Shown here piece by piece: positions 40,444-46,693 of a DNA stretch of 46,693 nucleotides. This DNA comes from Oscillatoriales cyanobacterium (lineage in GTDB: Bacteria > Cyanobacteriota > Cyanobacteriia > Cyanobacteriales > Laspinemataceae), in assembly GCA_011390955.1 (NCBI GenBank), contig JAABRM010000001.1, forward strand, positions 1-46,693. The letters run 5' to 3'. Made by a program: the position numbers and the translations under genes. The notes under the pieces are model-generated. The model made no database searches and had not been told where the DNA came from. It saw only the letters and a list, made by a program, of their open reading frames with translations. How positions within the stretch are numbered: position 1 is the first letter of the stretch; the number at the start of each line of letters is the position of its first letter.

Positions 40444-40815
40444 ATGAGTATTGTTGCAGTTAACCCTAAAATTGGCGATCGCCTTGCAATCACTCCAGAC
40501 CAATTGGAAAAATTTTGTCAACGGTGGCAAGTGGCTGAACTAGCCCTATTTGGATCGGTTTTGCGAGATGATTTTAATCCCGATAGCGATATCGATCTTC
40601 TAGTGTCTTACCAAGCTACTGCAAAACGAGGAATCTTTGAAAAAATCCAGATGAAAGAAGAACTGGAATTGTTATTAAATCGCCGAGTTGATTTAGTGAG
40701 TAAAAAAGCTATTGAACAGAGTCATAATTGGCTTAGGCGGAAAAATATTCTAGATTCTGCTGAGGTAATTTATGTCGCGCGATCGCCTAAATTCAAAAGC
40801 CGATCTAGAAAATAA
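40444..40815 (+). CDS. MNT-type nucleotidyltransferase antitoxin (MntA-like), C-terminally extended
   Basis: The 123-residue product has the minimal nucleotidyltransferase motif LALFGSVLRDDFNPDSDIDL (GS-x10-D-x-D) and LNRRVDLVSK. In MntA/HepT systems this protein adds AMP to, and silences, a HEPN RNase. Family members usually stop soon after VIYVA by a TGA overlapping the hepT start; here that position reads CGA inside a HIP1-like GCGCGATCGC, so the protein runs 12 residues further (RSPKFKSRSRK) to a stop inside a repeat. Confidence 0.83.
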   Translation: MSIVAVNPKIGDRLAITPDQLEKFCQRWQVAELALFGSVLRDDFNPDSDIDLLVSYQATAKRGIFEKIQMKEELELLLNRRVDLVSKKAIEQSHNWLRRKNILDSAEVIYVARSPKFKSRSRK

Positions 40816-40915
40816 AAAAGCGATCGCACATTTTAAATCTATCCTCTGTGTCCTTTGTGTCTCTGTGGTAAAAAATCTCAATTACACCTCTATGACAGAA
40901 ACCGCCAGGGATTAA
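40772..40915 (+). pseudogene. HepT-like HEPN toxin relic
   Basis: The ATG at 40772 overlaps the end of the nucleotidyltransferase gene as a hepT start would, and begins MSRDRLN, the usual first residues of this family. After about 14 codons the frame enters the 95-bp repeat (KKAIAHFKSILCVLCVS...) and stops at 40913-40915. The HEPN domain and its R-x4-H motif are gone. Confidence 0.62.
40809..40903. repeat. 95-bp direct repeat (exact partner 1000 bp downstream)
   Basis: From GAAAATAAAAAAGCGATCGC through the GTGTCC/CTGTGG unit to TATGACAGAAACC, nearly identical to 41809-41903. Both copies carry the stop codon of the preceding gene at the same place (40813-40815 and 41813-41815). Confidence 0.9.
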
Positions 40916-40994
40916 AATCCCCGCCGGTTGTGGTTGATTAATCTAAAAACCGCTGTATGTCGTGCGATCGCGCTTTCACCAGAAACCCGGTTTG
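40896..40994. repeat. Interrupted REPIN-like repeat, copy 17
   Basis: The left arm is cut after CAGAAACCG and continues as CCAGGGATTAAAATCCCCGCC, and an isolated right arm AGAAACCCGGTTTG lies at 40980. A second element or a rearrangement appears to have split the repeat. Confidence 0.5.
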
Positions 40995-41075
40995 TCAAAA
41001 TCCAAAATTTTGCTAAACTAGATTCACAAGTCATTTGAGGTAAAGCTATGAAAACATTGGCCAGGATAAAAGGAT

Positions 41076-41432
41076 ATGAAATTACAACCATCGGATGAAG
41101 AAATTTATCAAAATGTTTCTGAAATAGCGCAACAGTTTAAAATATTTCAATGTGTTGAATGTGCTGAAGCGATTAAAACATGGTTAAAGGCTCGGAATAT
41201 TAATGGAGTACATCTTAGGCTGAAAGTGGTGGGGCGTGGTAATTTTATTCTAAGTGAACGCTGGGACGGAAGTCAAAATGCCATCAGTCAAAATGGTAAA
41301 CATTATGGAATTGAAGTGAGAGGCAAGGTTTTTGATAATTTATCTCCCTTTGGTTTATTGCGAGAAAATTGGCTAAAAGACTTTTCCTGTCATAGTGGAA
41401 ATTTTTTTATTGAAGAAATTGAACGTTTTTAG
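41076..41432 (+). CDS. Papain-fold toxin (Tox-PL-2-like), free-standing
   Basis: The 118-residue product matches papain fold toxin domain 2 of polymorphic toxins: candidate nucleophile Cys in FQCVECAEAIKTWL (about 25-38), His in NGKHYGIEVRGKVFDN (about 90-93) and a following Asp. It lacks any signal peptide or delivery domain. AAAGGAT precedes the ATG; an overlapping 16-codon frame starts at 41048 (MKTLARIKGYEITTIG) and could couple translation. A likely immunity gene starts 14 bp after the stop. Confidence 0.8.
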   Translation: MKLQPSDEEIYQNVSEIAQQFKIFQCVECAEAIKTWLKARNINGVHLRLKVVGRGNFILSERWDGSQNAISQNGKHYGIEVRGKVFDNLSPFGLLRENWLKDFSCHSGNFFIEEIERF

Positions 41433-41446
41433 AGGAAATCAAAAAT

Positions 41447-41815
41447 ATGGAAACCCTATACAAATTATTAGATAAAATCAAGCATAACCCAGGACTTTAT
41501 ATCGGTTATTCATCGGTGACAAACCTATATATGTTTCTCTGTGGATATGAATACTCCCAGGCACAACTGAATATTCCCCTCAGTGAAGAAGAAGCAGAAT
41601 TCCAAGAATTTCAACCGTGGCTACAAGAACGGTTTGGCGTAAAAACTTCTGCATCATGGGCGCGGATTATTTTGCTTTATGCTATTAATGAGGAAGAAGG
41701 ATTTAATACTTTTTTTGATTTGCTAGAGGAGTTTAAGTGCGATCGGGCTACTCAGTCGGATCAACTTCGATTTGCCAAAACCTCAGAAAATGAGTTTATT
41801 TTATCAGGAAAATAA
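41447..41815 (+). CDS. Predicted immunity protein of the papain-fold toxin
   Basis: The 122-residue product (METLYKLLDKIKHNPGLYIG...) is acidic and helical, with PGLYIGYSSVTNLYMFLCGY near the start and SWARIILLYAINEEEGFNTF in the middle. Proteins of this look often follow papain-fold toxin genes in cyanobacteria. AGAGGAAATC precedes the ATG. The last codon and stop (AAA TAA) lie in the 95-bp repeat, so the native C-terminus may be altered. Confidence 0.68.
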   Translation: METLYKLLDKIKHNPGLYIGYSSVTNLYMFLCGYEYSQAQLNIPLSEEEAEFQEFQPWLQERFGVKTSASWARIILLYAINEEEGFNTFFDLLEEFKCDRATQSDQLRFAKTSENEFILSGK

Positions 41816-41903
41816 AAAAGCGATCGCACATTTTAAATCTATCCTCTGTGTCCTTTGTGTCTCTGTGGTAAAAAATCCCAATTACACCTCTATGACAGAA
41901 ACC
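41809..41903. repeat. 95-bp direct repeat, second copy
   Basis: Partner of 40809-40903, exactly 1000 bp downstream; it runs into REPIN copy 18. Confidence 0.9.
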
Positions 41904-41962
41904 GGGTTTCTTCTGTGAAAATCACAGTTATCGGTCAGGGGCAACAAAGAAACCCGGTTTCT
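41897..41962. repeat. REPIN-like repeat, copy 18
   Basis: Arms AGAAACCGGGTTTCT and AGAAACCCGGTTTCT, core identical to copy 16. It ends 10 bp before the DUF2993 stop codon. Confidence 0.85.
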
Positions 41963-41972
41963 CAACAGCCAT

Positions 41973-42725
41973 TTACTTACCAGTGGGAAACTGATTAATA
42001 CTCGCCGAACCATAAAAGACGATCGCCTGATTTTGGATGCGGATCCGGTCTACTCGGAGTTGAGTTCCTTCGAGGGCAAATTTGTCCAGGTCTAACAAAT
42101 TATTCACATGATCGATCGCCGCTTGTCCGAGGGCTAATTCCTCTTCATTCCCGCTATATTGCACATCCACAAACTGAATTTTTCTGCGGTCTTCTACTGC
42201 TACGGAAGTAGTAAAATCCAGAGTAATTGGTTTTGCCCCATTACCAATCGTAATTTGAGATTTTAGCCGCAAAGTTTTATCATTATTCAGGGTAATTGTA
42301 GTATTCTGAAATTTGAGGGACTTTTCCTGATACTGGAGTCGTTGCAATTTTTCCGTCACAAATGGGGTATTAAAAGAAGTAGTTAAATCTTCTTCCGTCA
42401 ATACCACTCTCATGCTGGCTTCGGTTGGTCGCCGCAGTTTTACTTGACCCGTAAAAATTGCCCCAAAGTCAATGGAAACGGCTTGCAGGTAAAGTTCCAT
42501 TGCATTAATTCGCAAGCCGTTATACATCAACATCCCTTTACCGATGAAATCAAAGCCATCAATGCTTCCCTGTAACAGCTTGGCCACAGGTTCAGCCCGA
42601 ACATTGGCTTCGATATTTTCCGACCGTTTAAACAAAGCGGCGATCGCACTACCAGCCACTTTGCTTACGAGGCGATCGCCACCTTGATTTTGAAACATTG
42701 TGTTGCCAAACAAACCGGATACCAT
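41973..42725 (-). CDS. DUF2993 (LmeA-like) lipid-associated protein
   Basis: The 250-residue product carries the cyanobacterial DUF2993 signature: IEANVRAEPVAKLLQGSIDG, GKGMLMYNGLRINAMELYLQ and VVLTEEDLTTSFNTPFV. Family members (LmeA in mycobacteria) bind phospholipid, and cyanobacterial ones are found throughout the phylum. I chose the ATG at 42725; the longer frame needs a TTG at 42746. No signal peptide is visible from this start. Confidence 0.85.
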   Translation of the reverse strand: MVSGLFGNTMFQNQGGDRLVSKVAGSAIAALFKRSENIEANVRAEPVAKLLQGSIDGFDFIGKGMLMYNGLRINAMELYLQAVSIDFGAIFTGQVKLRRPTEASMRVVLTEEDLTTSFNTPFVTEKLQRLQYQEKSLKFQNTTITLNNDKTLRLKSQITIGNGAKPITLDFTTSVAVEDRRKIQFVDVQYSGNEEELALGQAAIDHVNNLLDLDKFALEGTQLRVDRIRIQNQAIVFYGSASINQFPTGK

Positions 42726-42881
42726 GTCACCATACGCTGTCAACAAGTCTTATTATAACTTCATATTAAAATTTGTAAATTCACTTTTGTGACCTCACTA
42801 ATAATATTTGCTTATGTAAAGACCAGAGCAGGACGATCGCAAAACCTTTAACCAACGCTTAATCTGCATCCCTTTTCACGT

Positions 42882-43493
42882 TCATTTCACGTTCATCAGA
42901 GGGGTTCCTTCCACACAGGCCCCATCAAGTAACGCCCCAGTCCACTGAGTTTTCTCCATCTGAGCACAGAGTAAATTCGCTCGGTGTAAATTCGCGCCCC
43001 GCATCACCGCGCCATTTAAATTCGCTTCCTCTAAATCCGCTTGAGACAAATCGGCGCCGGAAAGGTTCGCATGACTCAAATCGGCCCCAGCCAAAATTGC
43101 TTTGCCTAAACTGGCCCCCCGCAGGTCAGCCCCACGCAAATCAACCCCACTCAGGTCTAACTTGCGGCAAGCGCTGCCGGTCATAAACGCCCCTGCAAAA
43201 CTAGCGCCATGTACTTGTGCGTCTTTCAGGTTGGCGCCGGTTAAGTCCGCATTGCGGCAATCGGTTCCTTGTAAATTAGCGCCGCTTAAATTAGCGCCTC
43301 GGAGGTTGCCTCGGAGTTGGGCGCCGGATAAATCTGCCCCACTCAAATCCGCGCCTTTTAAATTGGCTTGGGAAAGGTCTGCGTCAGCGAGTTTGGCGCC
43401 GGATAAATTGGCGCCGATCAGTTGAGCATCGCTGAGTTCTTTGATTTTTCCGGCGCGAATTTCTTCGATATTTAAAGATGTGAATTTGCTCAT
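42882..43493 (-). CDS. Pentapeptide-repeat protein
   Basis: The 203-residue product is built of A(D/N)LxX pentapeptides from about residue 27 to 195 (LSGAKLADADLSQANLKGAD and on), predicting a right-handed quadrilateral beta helix. The N-terminus MSKFTSLNIEEIRAGKIKEL is not repetitive. The ATG at 43493 is preferred over 43532 because the extra 13 residues look non-coding. Function is not predictable from the repeat alone. Confidence 0.9.
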   Translation of the reverse strand: MSKFTSLNIEEIRAGKIKELSDAQLIGANLSGAKLADADLSQANLKGADLSGADLSGAQLRGNLRGANLSGANLQGTDCRNADLTGANLKDAQVHGASFAGAFMTGSACRKLDLSGVDLRGADLRGASLGKAILAGADLSHANLSGADLSQADLEEANLNGAVMRGANLHRANLLCAQMEKTQWTGALLDGACVEGTPLMNVK

Positions 43494-43540
43494 AGATTGC
43501 GGATAAATATAGGTAGTTTTAATTAAAATCAACCAGGTTT

Positions 43541-44917
43541 CTACAAATCATCTAACCAAACATTGGGCAGTTGACTAGGGCGATCGGGTAATTGCATCAT
43601 GCCCATTTCTGTGAGTCGGATGACATGAGAAAGGGATGCAACTAAAGCCGGATCGAACCTTGTTTCACTCAATTCTTGGCATTTTTCCAGGGCAGCGGAT
43701 AAACTCACCCCTGGGCGACTGCCTCGTGGTTGAGTTAGGTCTTGAAAGTAAGCGACGAGGGCTAAAATCCGCGATTCAATGGGAATTTCTGCGCCGCGTA
43801 AACCATCGGGTTGACCGCTACCATCCCAATATTCTAATTGATGGGCGACAATCTTGGTGACAGGGGTTAATTCGGGCATGGCTGCAAGTAATTGGGCGGC
43901 AATTTTTGCCCGATCGCGCCAAAATCCCAGCGTCACATCATCGAACTCACTTTTAGTCTGGGTAAATACTTCTTTAGGGGCAGAAACTAACCCAACTCTA
44001 AATAATAATCCCGCTAATCTTAATCGGCGTAATTTTAAAGTAGGTAAATCTAATAATTGCCCCAAGGTTTCTGATAAAGCGGCAACTTGTAAAGAGGCTG
44101 CGGAATTCGTCGGATCTCGTTCATCCACTCGTTGGGCTATGCGTAAGAATGCTTGCAATTTATTGGCATTTAAATTCCGACTGAAGCGCAGGGCTTTTCC
44201 TTCTAATTCCCAAAGTTCTCTGGTTTGGCGATTGACAGCAATCATTTGTTGCTGAGAACTTTGTAAATAAGTAACAATGCGAGAAACTACCCCACTGAGA
44301 TCCGCCGGGGCGATCGCTTCATTTGCTAGAATCTTTTGCAATTTTTCCCGTAGCTGGTTGGCCAAATTTGCGTCATAAAAACGCATCTTTTCCACTAAAA
44401 TTTCCGCAGATTTGACTACCACAGGGCGATCGAAAGTCCATAAACCATAAAATTTGCGCTCTATATCCACATCGGGTTTACCCTCTGGCAGATATTCATC
44501 TTCTGACAGTTCATGGCATAATAATGTGGCTTGATAATCTGGAGCAATAATAATTAAATTCCATTCTTGAACTAAACTATCATTCGGGTCAAGATTGACC
44601 AAAGATACATTATTTAATTTACTGGTGGGATGAGTAGAAAAGCCGCTATCTGATACCGCAGAAATGGCCACATGATTGGATAATGCGGCAATCTTTTGGT
44701 AACGCTCCGCTTCTTGTAAATACCATTTTCCCTGTTGAAAAGTGACTAATACTAACGGTTTTTGGGTAGACCCAGGGCTACTACTTTGTAAAATGTGATC
44801 TTCGAGGGCGTGGCACAGCGCCACTAAGGTATTTTTAAAATAAACTCCGTAACTAGAAGGCAATTGTTGGTCAGGTAAGTTTGTTCTCAGTTGGTTGAGA
44901 GTTGATTCTGGTTTCAT
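43541..44917 (-). CDS. DICT sensory domain plus degenerate HD-GYP-like domain
   Basis: Residues about 1-200 look like a DICT sensor (KPLVLVTFQQGKWYLQEAER, LIIIAPDYQATLLCHEL, FDRPVVVKSAEIL), and residues about 255-458 follow an HD-GYP fold. The catalytic HD is lost: where the family has LLHDIGK this protein has LLFRVGL (304-310), and the earlier H is also replaced (RDPTNSAASLQV). The GYP-like segment HQLEYWDGSGQPDGLRG is partly kept. It probably binds rather than hydrolyses a cyclic dinucleotide or partner. Confidence 0.78.
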   Translation of the reverse strand: MKPESTLNQLRTNLPDQQLPSSYGVYFKNTLVALCHALEDHILQSSSPGSTQKPLVLVTFQQGKWYLQEAERYQKIAALSNHVAISAVSDSGFSTHPTSKLNNVSLVNLDPNDSLVQEWNLIIIAPDYQATLLCHELSEDEYLPEGKPDVDIERKFYGLWTFDRPVVVKSAEILVEKMRFYDANLANQLREKLQKILANEAIAPADLSGVVSRIVTYLQSSQQQMIAVNRQTRELWELEGKALRFSRNLNANKLQAFLRIAQRVDERDPTNSAASLQVAALSETLGQLLDLPTLKLRRLRLAGLLFRVGLVSAPKEVFTQTKSEFDDVTLGFWRDRAKIAAQLLAAMPELTPVTKIVAHQLEYWDGSGQPDGLRGAEIPIESRILALVAYFQDLTQPRGSRPGVSLSAALEKCQELSETRFDPALVASLSHVIRLTEMGMMQLPDRPSQLPNVWLDDL

Positions 44918-44991
44918 CGAAAAACGGCGCTCCCTACGATGTTTCTATGATAGCGGCGATCGGGCCCTTTAAGATCGGGTGTAGGGAATAA

Positions 44992-45040
44992 TTGATAATT
45001 GATAATTGATAATTGATAATTGATAATTGATAATTGATAA
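44992..45040. repeat. Seven tandem copies of TTGATAA
   Basis: A heptamer tandem array followed by inverted variants (TTATCAATTGTTAATTG at 45065-45081), giving an AT-rich palindromic stretch between the 5' end of the DICT gene and the 3' end of the methyltransferase gene. Short tandem heptamers are typical of cyanobacterial intergenic DNA. Confidence 0.92.
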
Positions 45041-45111
45041 TTTTCTTTAATTGTCAATTGTTAATTATCAATTGTTAATTGTTTTCCCCTACACCCCACT
45101 TCTAAAAAAAC

Positions 45112-45981
45112 TTACTCTTTCGTGCCACAAAGGACACCGTAACGAATCAATCCTCGTTGATAACCTCCACTCATCAAGCCTAATGCCAGGGCCCCTTGGA
45201 TGGTCTGCCAACCGGCGCTGAGTAAGCCAAAAATCGCTTGCAGGCTAAAGGCAGAACCGATCACCGTGTTCCAGAAGGGAGCGACAGCGGTAGACCAATC
45301 AACGGTATGGATATTTTGGAAACCACAATCATGGGCGATCGCTGCATATTCTGGCAGGGAAATCACATAAGGCAAATAATAAACTCGGTACAAATCCGCT
45401 AAATGCTTTGCTTCATCAGCGGTCAATGCCCCTCCAGAAGCGGCATCGGTGGGACGATGACACCAAGTAGCCAAAATCAAAGTACCCCCCGGTTTGAGCA
45501 CCCGATAGCATTCTTGGAGAAATTTTTGCTTATCGGGCATATGTTCCCCACTTTCCAGGGACCAGACCAAATCAAAGGATCGATCCGCAAAGGGCATATT
45601 TAACGCATCGGCAACTTGAAATTCACAGGATATATTTGCTTCAGCCGCTCGTTCCGTTGCTCTGGTCGCTTGCACTGGACTGAGAGTAATTCCCGTACCT
45701 TTAGCGTTACAATATTGAGCTAGGTATAAAGTGCTACCACCGATGCCACAGCCCACATCTATAAATGTGGATAGATTTTTGGTGACATCTTTGCCTAGCT
45801 TCTCTGATGTCCAGTTCAGCAATTCGTGAATTAGATCAATTTGGGCTTGACGGCGTTCGACTTGTTTTTGACCGTCGGCGCCGTAATAGCCGTGGTGCAT
45901 GTGTTCGCCCCAAATCGTTTCCCACAAACCGCTGGAGGCGTCATAAAATTGCTTAATTTTTTCAGAAAGTGCTGAACTCAT
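45112..45981 (-). CDS. SAM-dependent methyltransferase, gamma-tocopherol methyltransferase-like
   Basis: The 289-residue product has class I SAM motifs FIDVGCGIGGSTLYLAQ (about 72-88), VADALNMPFADRSFDLVWSL and VLKPGGTLILATWCHRP. It resembles the tocopherol and plastoquinone C-methyltransferases of cyanobacteria and plants in its N-terminus (FYDASSGLWETIWGEHMHHG) and in the conserved YRVYYLPYVISLPEY stretch. I chose the ATG at 45981; a GTG at 45999 is the alternative. No chain motif fixes the exact substrate. Confidence 0.82.
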   Translation of the reverse strand: MSSALSEKIKQFYDASSGLWETIWGEHMHHGYYGADGQKQVERRQAQIDLIHELLNWTSEKLGKDVTKNLSTFIDVGCGIGGSTLYLAQYCNAKGTGITLSPVQATRATERAAEANISCEFQVADALNMPFADRSFDLVWSLESGEHMPDKQKFLQECYRVLKPGGTLILATWCHRPTDAASGGALTADEAKHLADLYRVYYLPYVISLPEYAAIAHDCGFQNIHTVDWSTAVAPFWNTVIGSAFSLQAIFGLLSAGWQTIQGALALGLMSGGYQRGLIRYGVLCGTKE

Positions 45982-46015
45982 GGTTGATTTCTGATTCACA
46001 GAATAGATTTACAAT

Positions 46016-46045
46016 GAACTTTAGCGAACTTTAGCGAACTTTAGC
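46016..46045. repeat. Three tandem copies of GAACTTTAGC
   Basis: A 10-bp direct tandem repeat, between the divergent methyltransferase and sensor genes. One helical turn spacing would suit a regulator-binding site, but slippage is equally possible. Confidence 0.85.
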
Positions 46046-46099
46046 AGAATTCGCCGATCTTCGGTTCAGCCCGTTAAACGTTTTACAGGAATCCGTCCG

Positions 46100-46693
46100 A
46101 TGTCCTTTTCAGCTTTTTTGCCGTTTCACCTGTTTGACTCTCAAAAATTAAAATATCGGATTCTTTCCGTTTATTTTATGCCAATTATTCTCTTTGCGAT
46201 CGCTAGTTTTATTGTCTATACAAATGGCGAAAATATTAGCATCAGCAAAAGAAAATTTACTCTGGCACATCAATCATTAAATGATGTCAAACGCTTGGGG
46301 TTTAGCCTAACTTTAATGCAACGGTCTGCCTTGGGATATATGATCGGTCAAGATCCAGTGGATCTCAAAACCTTTGAGCGGTGGGATGACCTGTTTTATC
46401 AACAGTCAGAAATATTACGAGCCACGATCGTTGAGCCACGACAAAAAGAATTATTAAATAAGATTATTACATTAGGATATGAAAGCGGAGAATTTGACCG
46501 GCGGTTAATTTCTTACATTGAACTGGGAAATCCTAATAAGGCTATTGAAACTTGGAATCAGGGCAACCGGCAACAAATTATTAATCAATTAGAGCAGCTT
46601 TTGGCCGATTTTGAAGCGATCGTACAGGAGGAGCTTCAAATTCAAAGTAATCAAGCTGATGTGGCATTAAAATCTCTCCCCTGGGCGGTATTT
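46100..46693 (+). CDS. Membrane sensor protein, N-terminal part (runs off window)
   Basis: An open frame of 198 codons from the ATG at 46100 to the window end. It begins MSFSAFLPFHLFDSQKLKYR, has a membrane helix at about 20-42 (ILSVYFMPIILFAIASFIVY) and then an extracytoplasmic helical region (ISISKRKFTLAHQSLNDVKR, then QQSEILRATIV and a long run to 198) like the CHASE3-type four-helix sensors that precede histidine kinase or cyclase domains. ACAGGA lies 9 nt before the ATG. The output domain is outside the window. Confidence 0.7.
   Translation, partial: MSFSAFLPFHLFDSQKLKYRILSVYFMPIILFAIASFIVYTNGENISISKRKFTLAHQSLNDVKRLGFSLTLMQRSALGYMIGQDPVDLKTFERWDDLFYQQSEILRATIVEPRQKELLNKIITLGYESGEFDRRLISYIELGNPNKAIETWNQGNRQQIINQLEQLLADFEAIVQEELQIQSNQADVALKSLPWAVF

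Noticed and set aside
41048-41098. 16-codon frame overlapping the papain-fold toxin start as a real gene
   Set aside because: Too short and without resemblance to known peptides; at most a coupling leader, so it is mentioned only under the toxin.
43102-43425. Plus-strand frame of 107 codons opposite the pentapeptide gene
   Set aside because: It is a low-complexity Lys/Ala/Pro-rich mirror of the pentapeptide repeats, with no ribosome site.
44992-45081. Replication origin with DnaA-box-like AT-rich repeats
   Set aside because: The heptamer TTGATAA does not fit the DnaA box TTATCCACA and no origin-associated gene is near; simple tandem slippage explains it.

Overview
The window comes from a filamentous cyanobacterium, probably of the Oscillatoriales type. 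The signs are the very frequent HIP1 octamer GCGATCGC, dense short interspersed repeats, many standalone toxin-antitoxin (TA) genes, STAND and Ser/Thr-kinase/FGE genes, a DUF2993 protein, a DICT-domain protein and a tocopherol-type methyltransferase. No rRNA, tRNA, CRISPR array or complete insertion sequence was recognised. Most of the window is accessory DNA; ordinary cell functions appear only at about 22.2-29.2 kb and 42-46.7 kb.

Layout. (1) 1-5.4 kb is a TA island, largely on the minus strand: a HicB copy cut by the window edge, a HigBA-like pair, a PIN toxin broken by one in-frame TAA, a VapC-family toxin broken by a frameshift and an internal deletion, DUF5615/DUF433, HicAB, a VapBC-like pair and an orphan UPF0175 antitoxin. 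(2) 5.5-11.3 kb (minus) is a SIR2-domain protein, a GshB-like ATP-grasp enzyme, a Ser/Thr pseudokinase with a membrane segment, and an active-looking kinase fused to an FGE-like domain. It faces a divergent HTH-NB-ARC STAND gene (11.6-12.9 kb) whose frame changes at a run of nine A. (3) 13.2-15.7 kb is a second TA cluster (VapBC, VapBC relics, MazEF, a truncated HNH gene) among repeats. (4) 15.9-21.7 kb (minus) is a DNA methyltransferase fused to the N-terminal part of a BsuBI/PstI-type restriction enzyme, followed by an AAA ATPase and a subtilisin-like protease. (5) 21.8-22.2 kb is a four-unit tandem array of a 72-bp palindromic element. (6) 22.2-29.2 kb holds an alpha/beta hydrolase and a 1914-residue alpha-2-macroglobulin-like lipoprotein. 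(7) 29.5-32.5 kb is a compact operon: DUF262, HEPN ribonuclease, CdiA-CT-like RNase, small partner. (8) 32.7-34.1 kb has a hypothetical protein and a RelBE-like pair with a repeat-truncated toxin. (9) 34.2-38.6 kb is a three-gene operon: dynamin-like GTPase, second GTPase, membrane coiled-coil protein. (10) 38.8-41.8 kb has an orphan antitoxin, a secreted protein, an MNT nucleotidyltransferase with a destroyed HEPN partner, and a papain-fold toxin with its likely immunity protein. (11) 42-46.7 kb holds DUF2993, pentapeptide, DICT/HD-GYP-like and methyltransferase genes and the start of a membrane sensor gene.

Two themes stand out. First, three multi-gene cassettes look like conflict or defence systems whose exact composition I do not recognise as described: SIR2/ATP-grasp/pseudokinase/kinase-FGE; DUF262/HEPN/BECR-like RNase; dynamin/GTPase/membrane coiled coil. 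Second, at least four families of small interspersed palindromic elements lie almost exactly at gene 3' ends, several supplying or touching a stop codon, and they have truncated or disarmed toxin genes (RelE, HNH, HEPN) while leaving the antitoxin intact.
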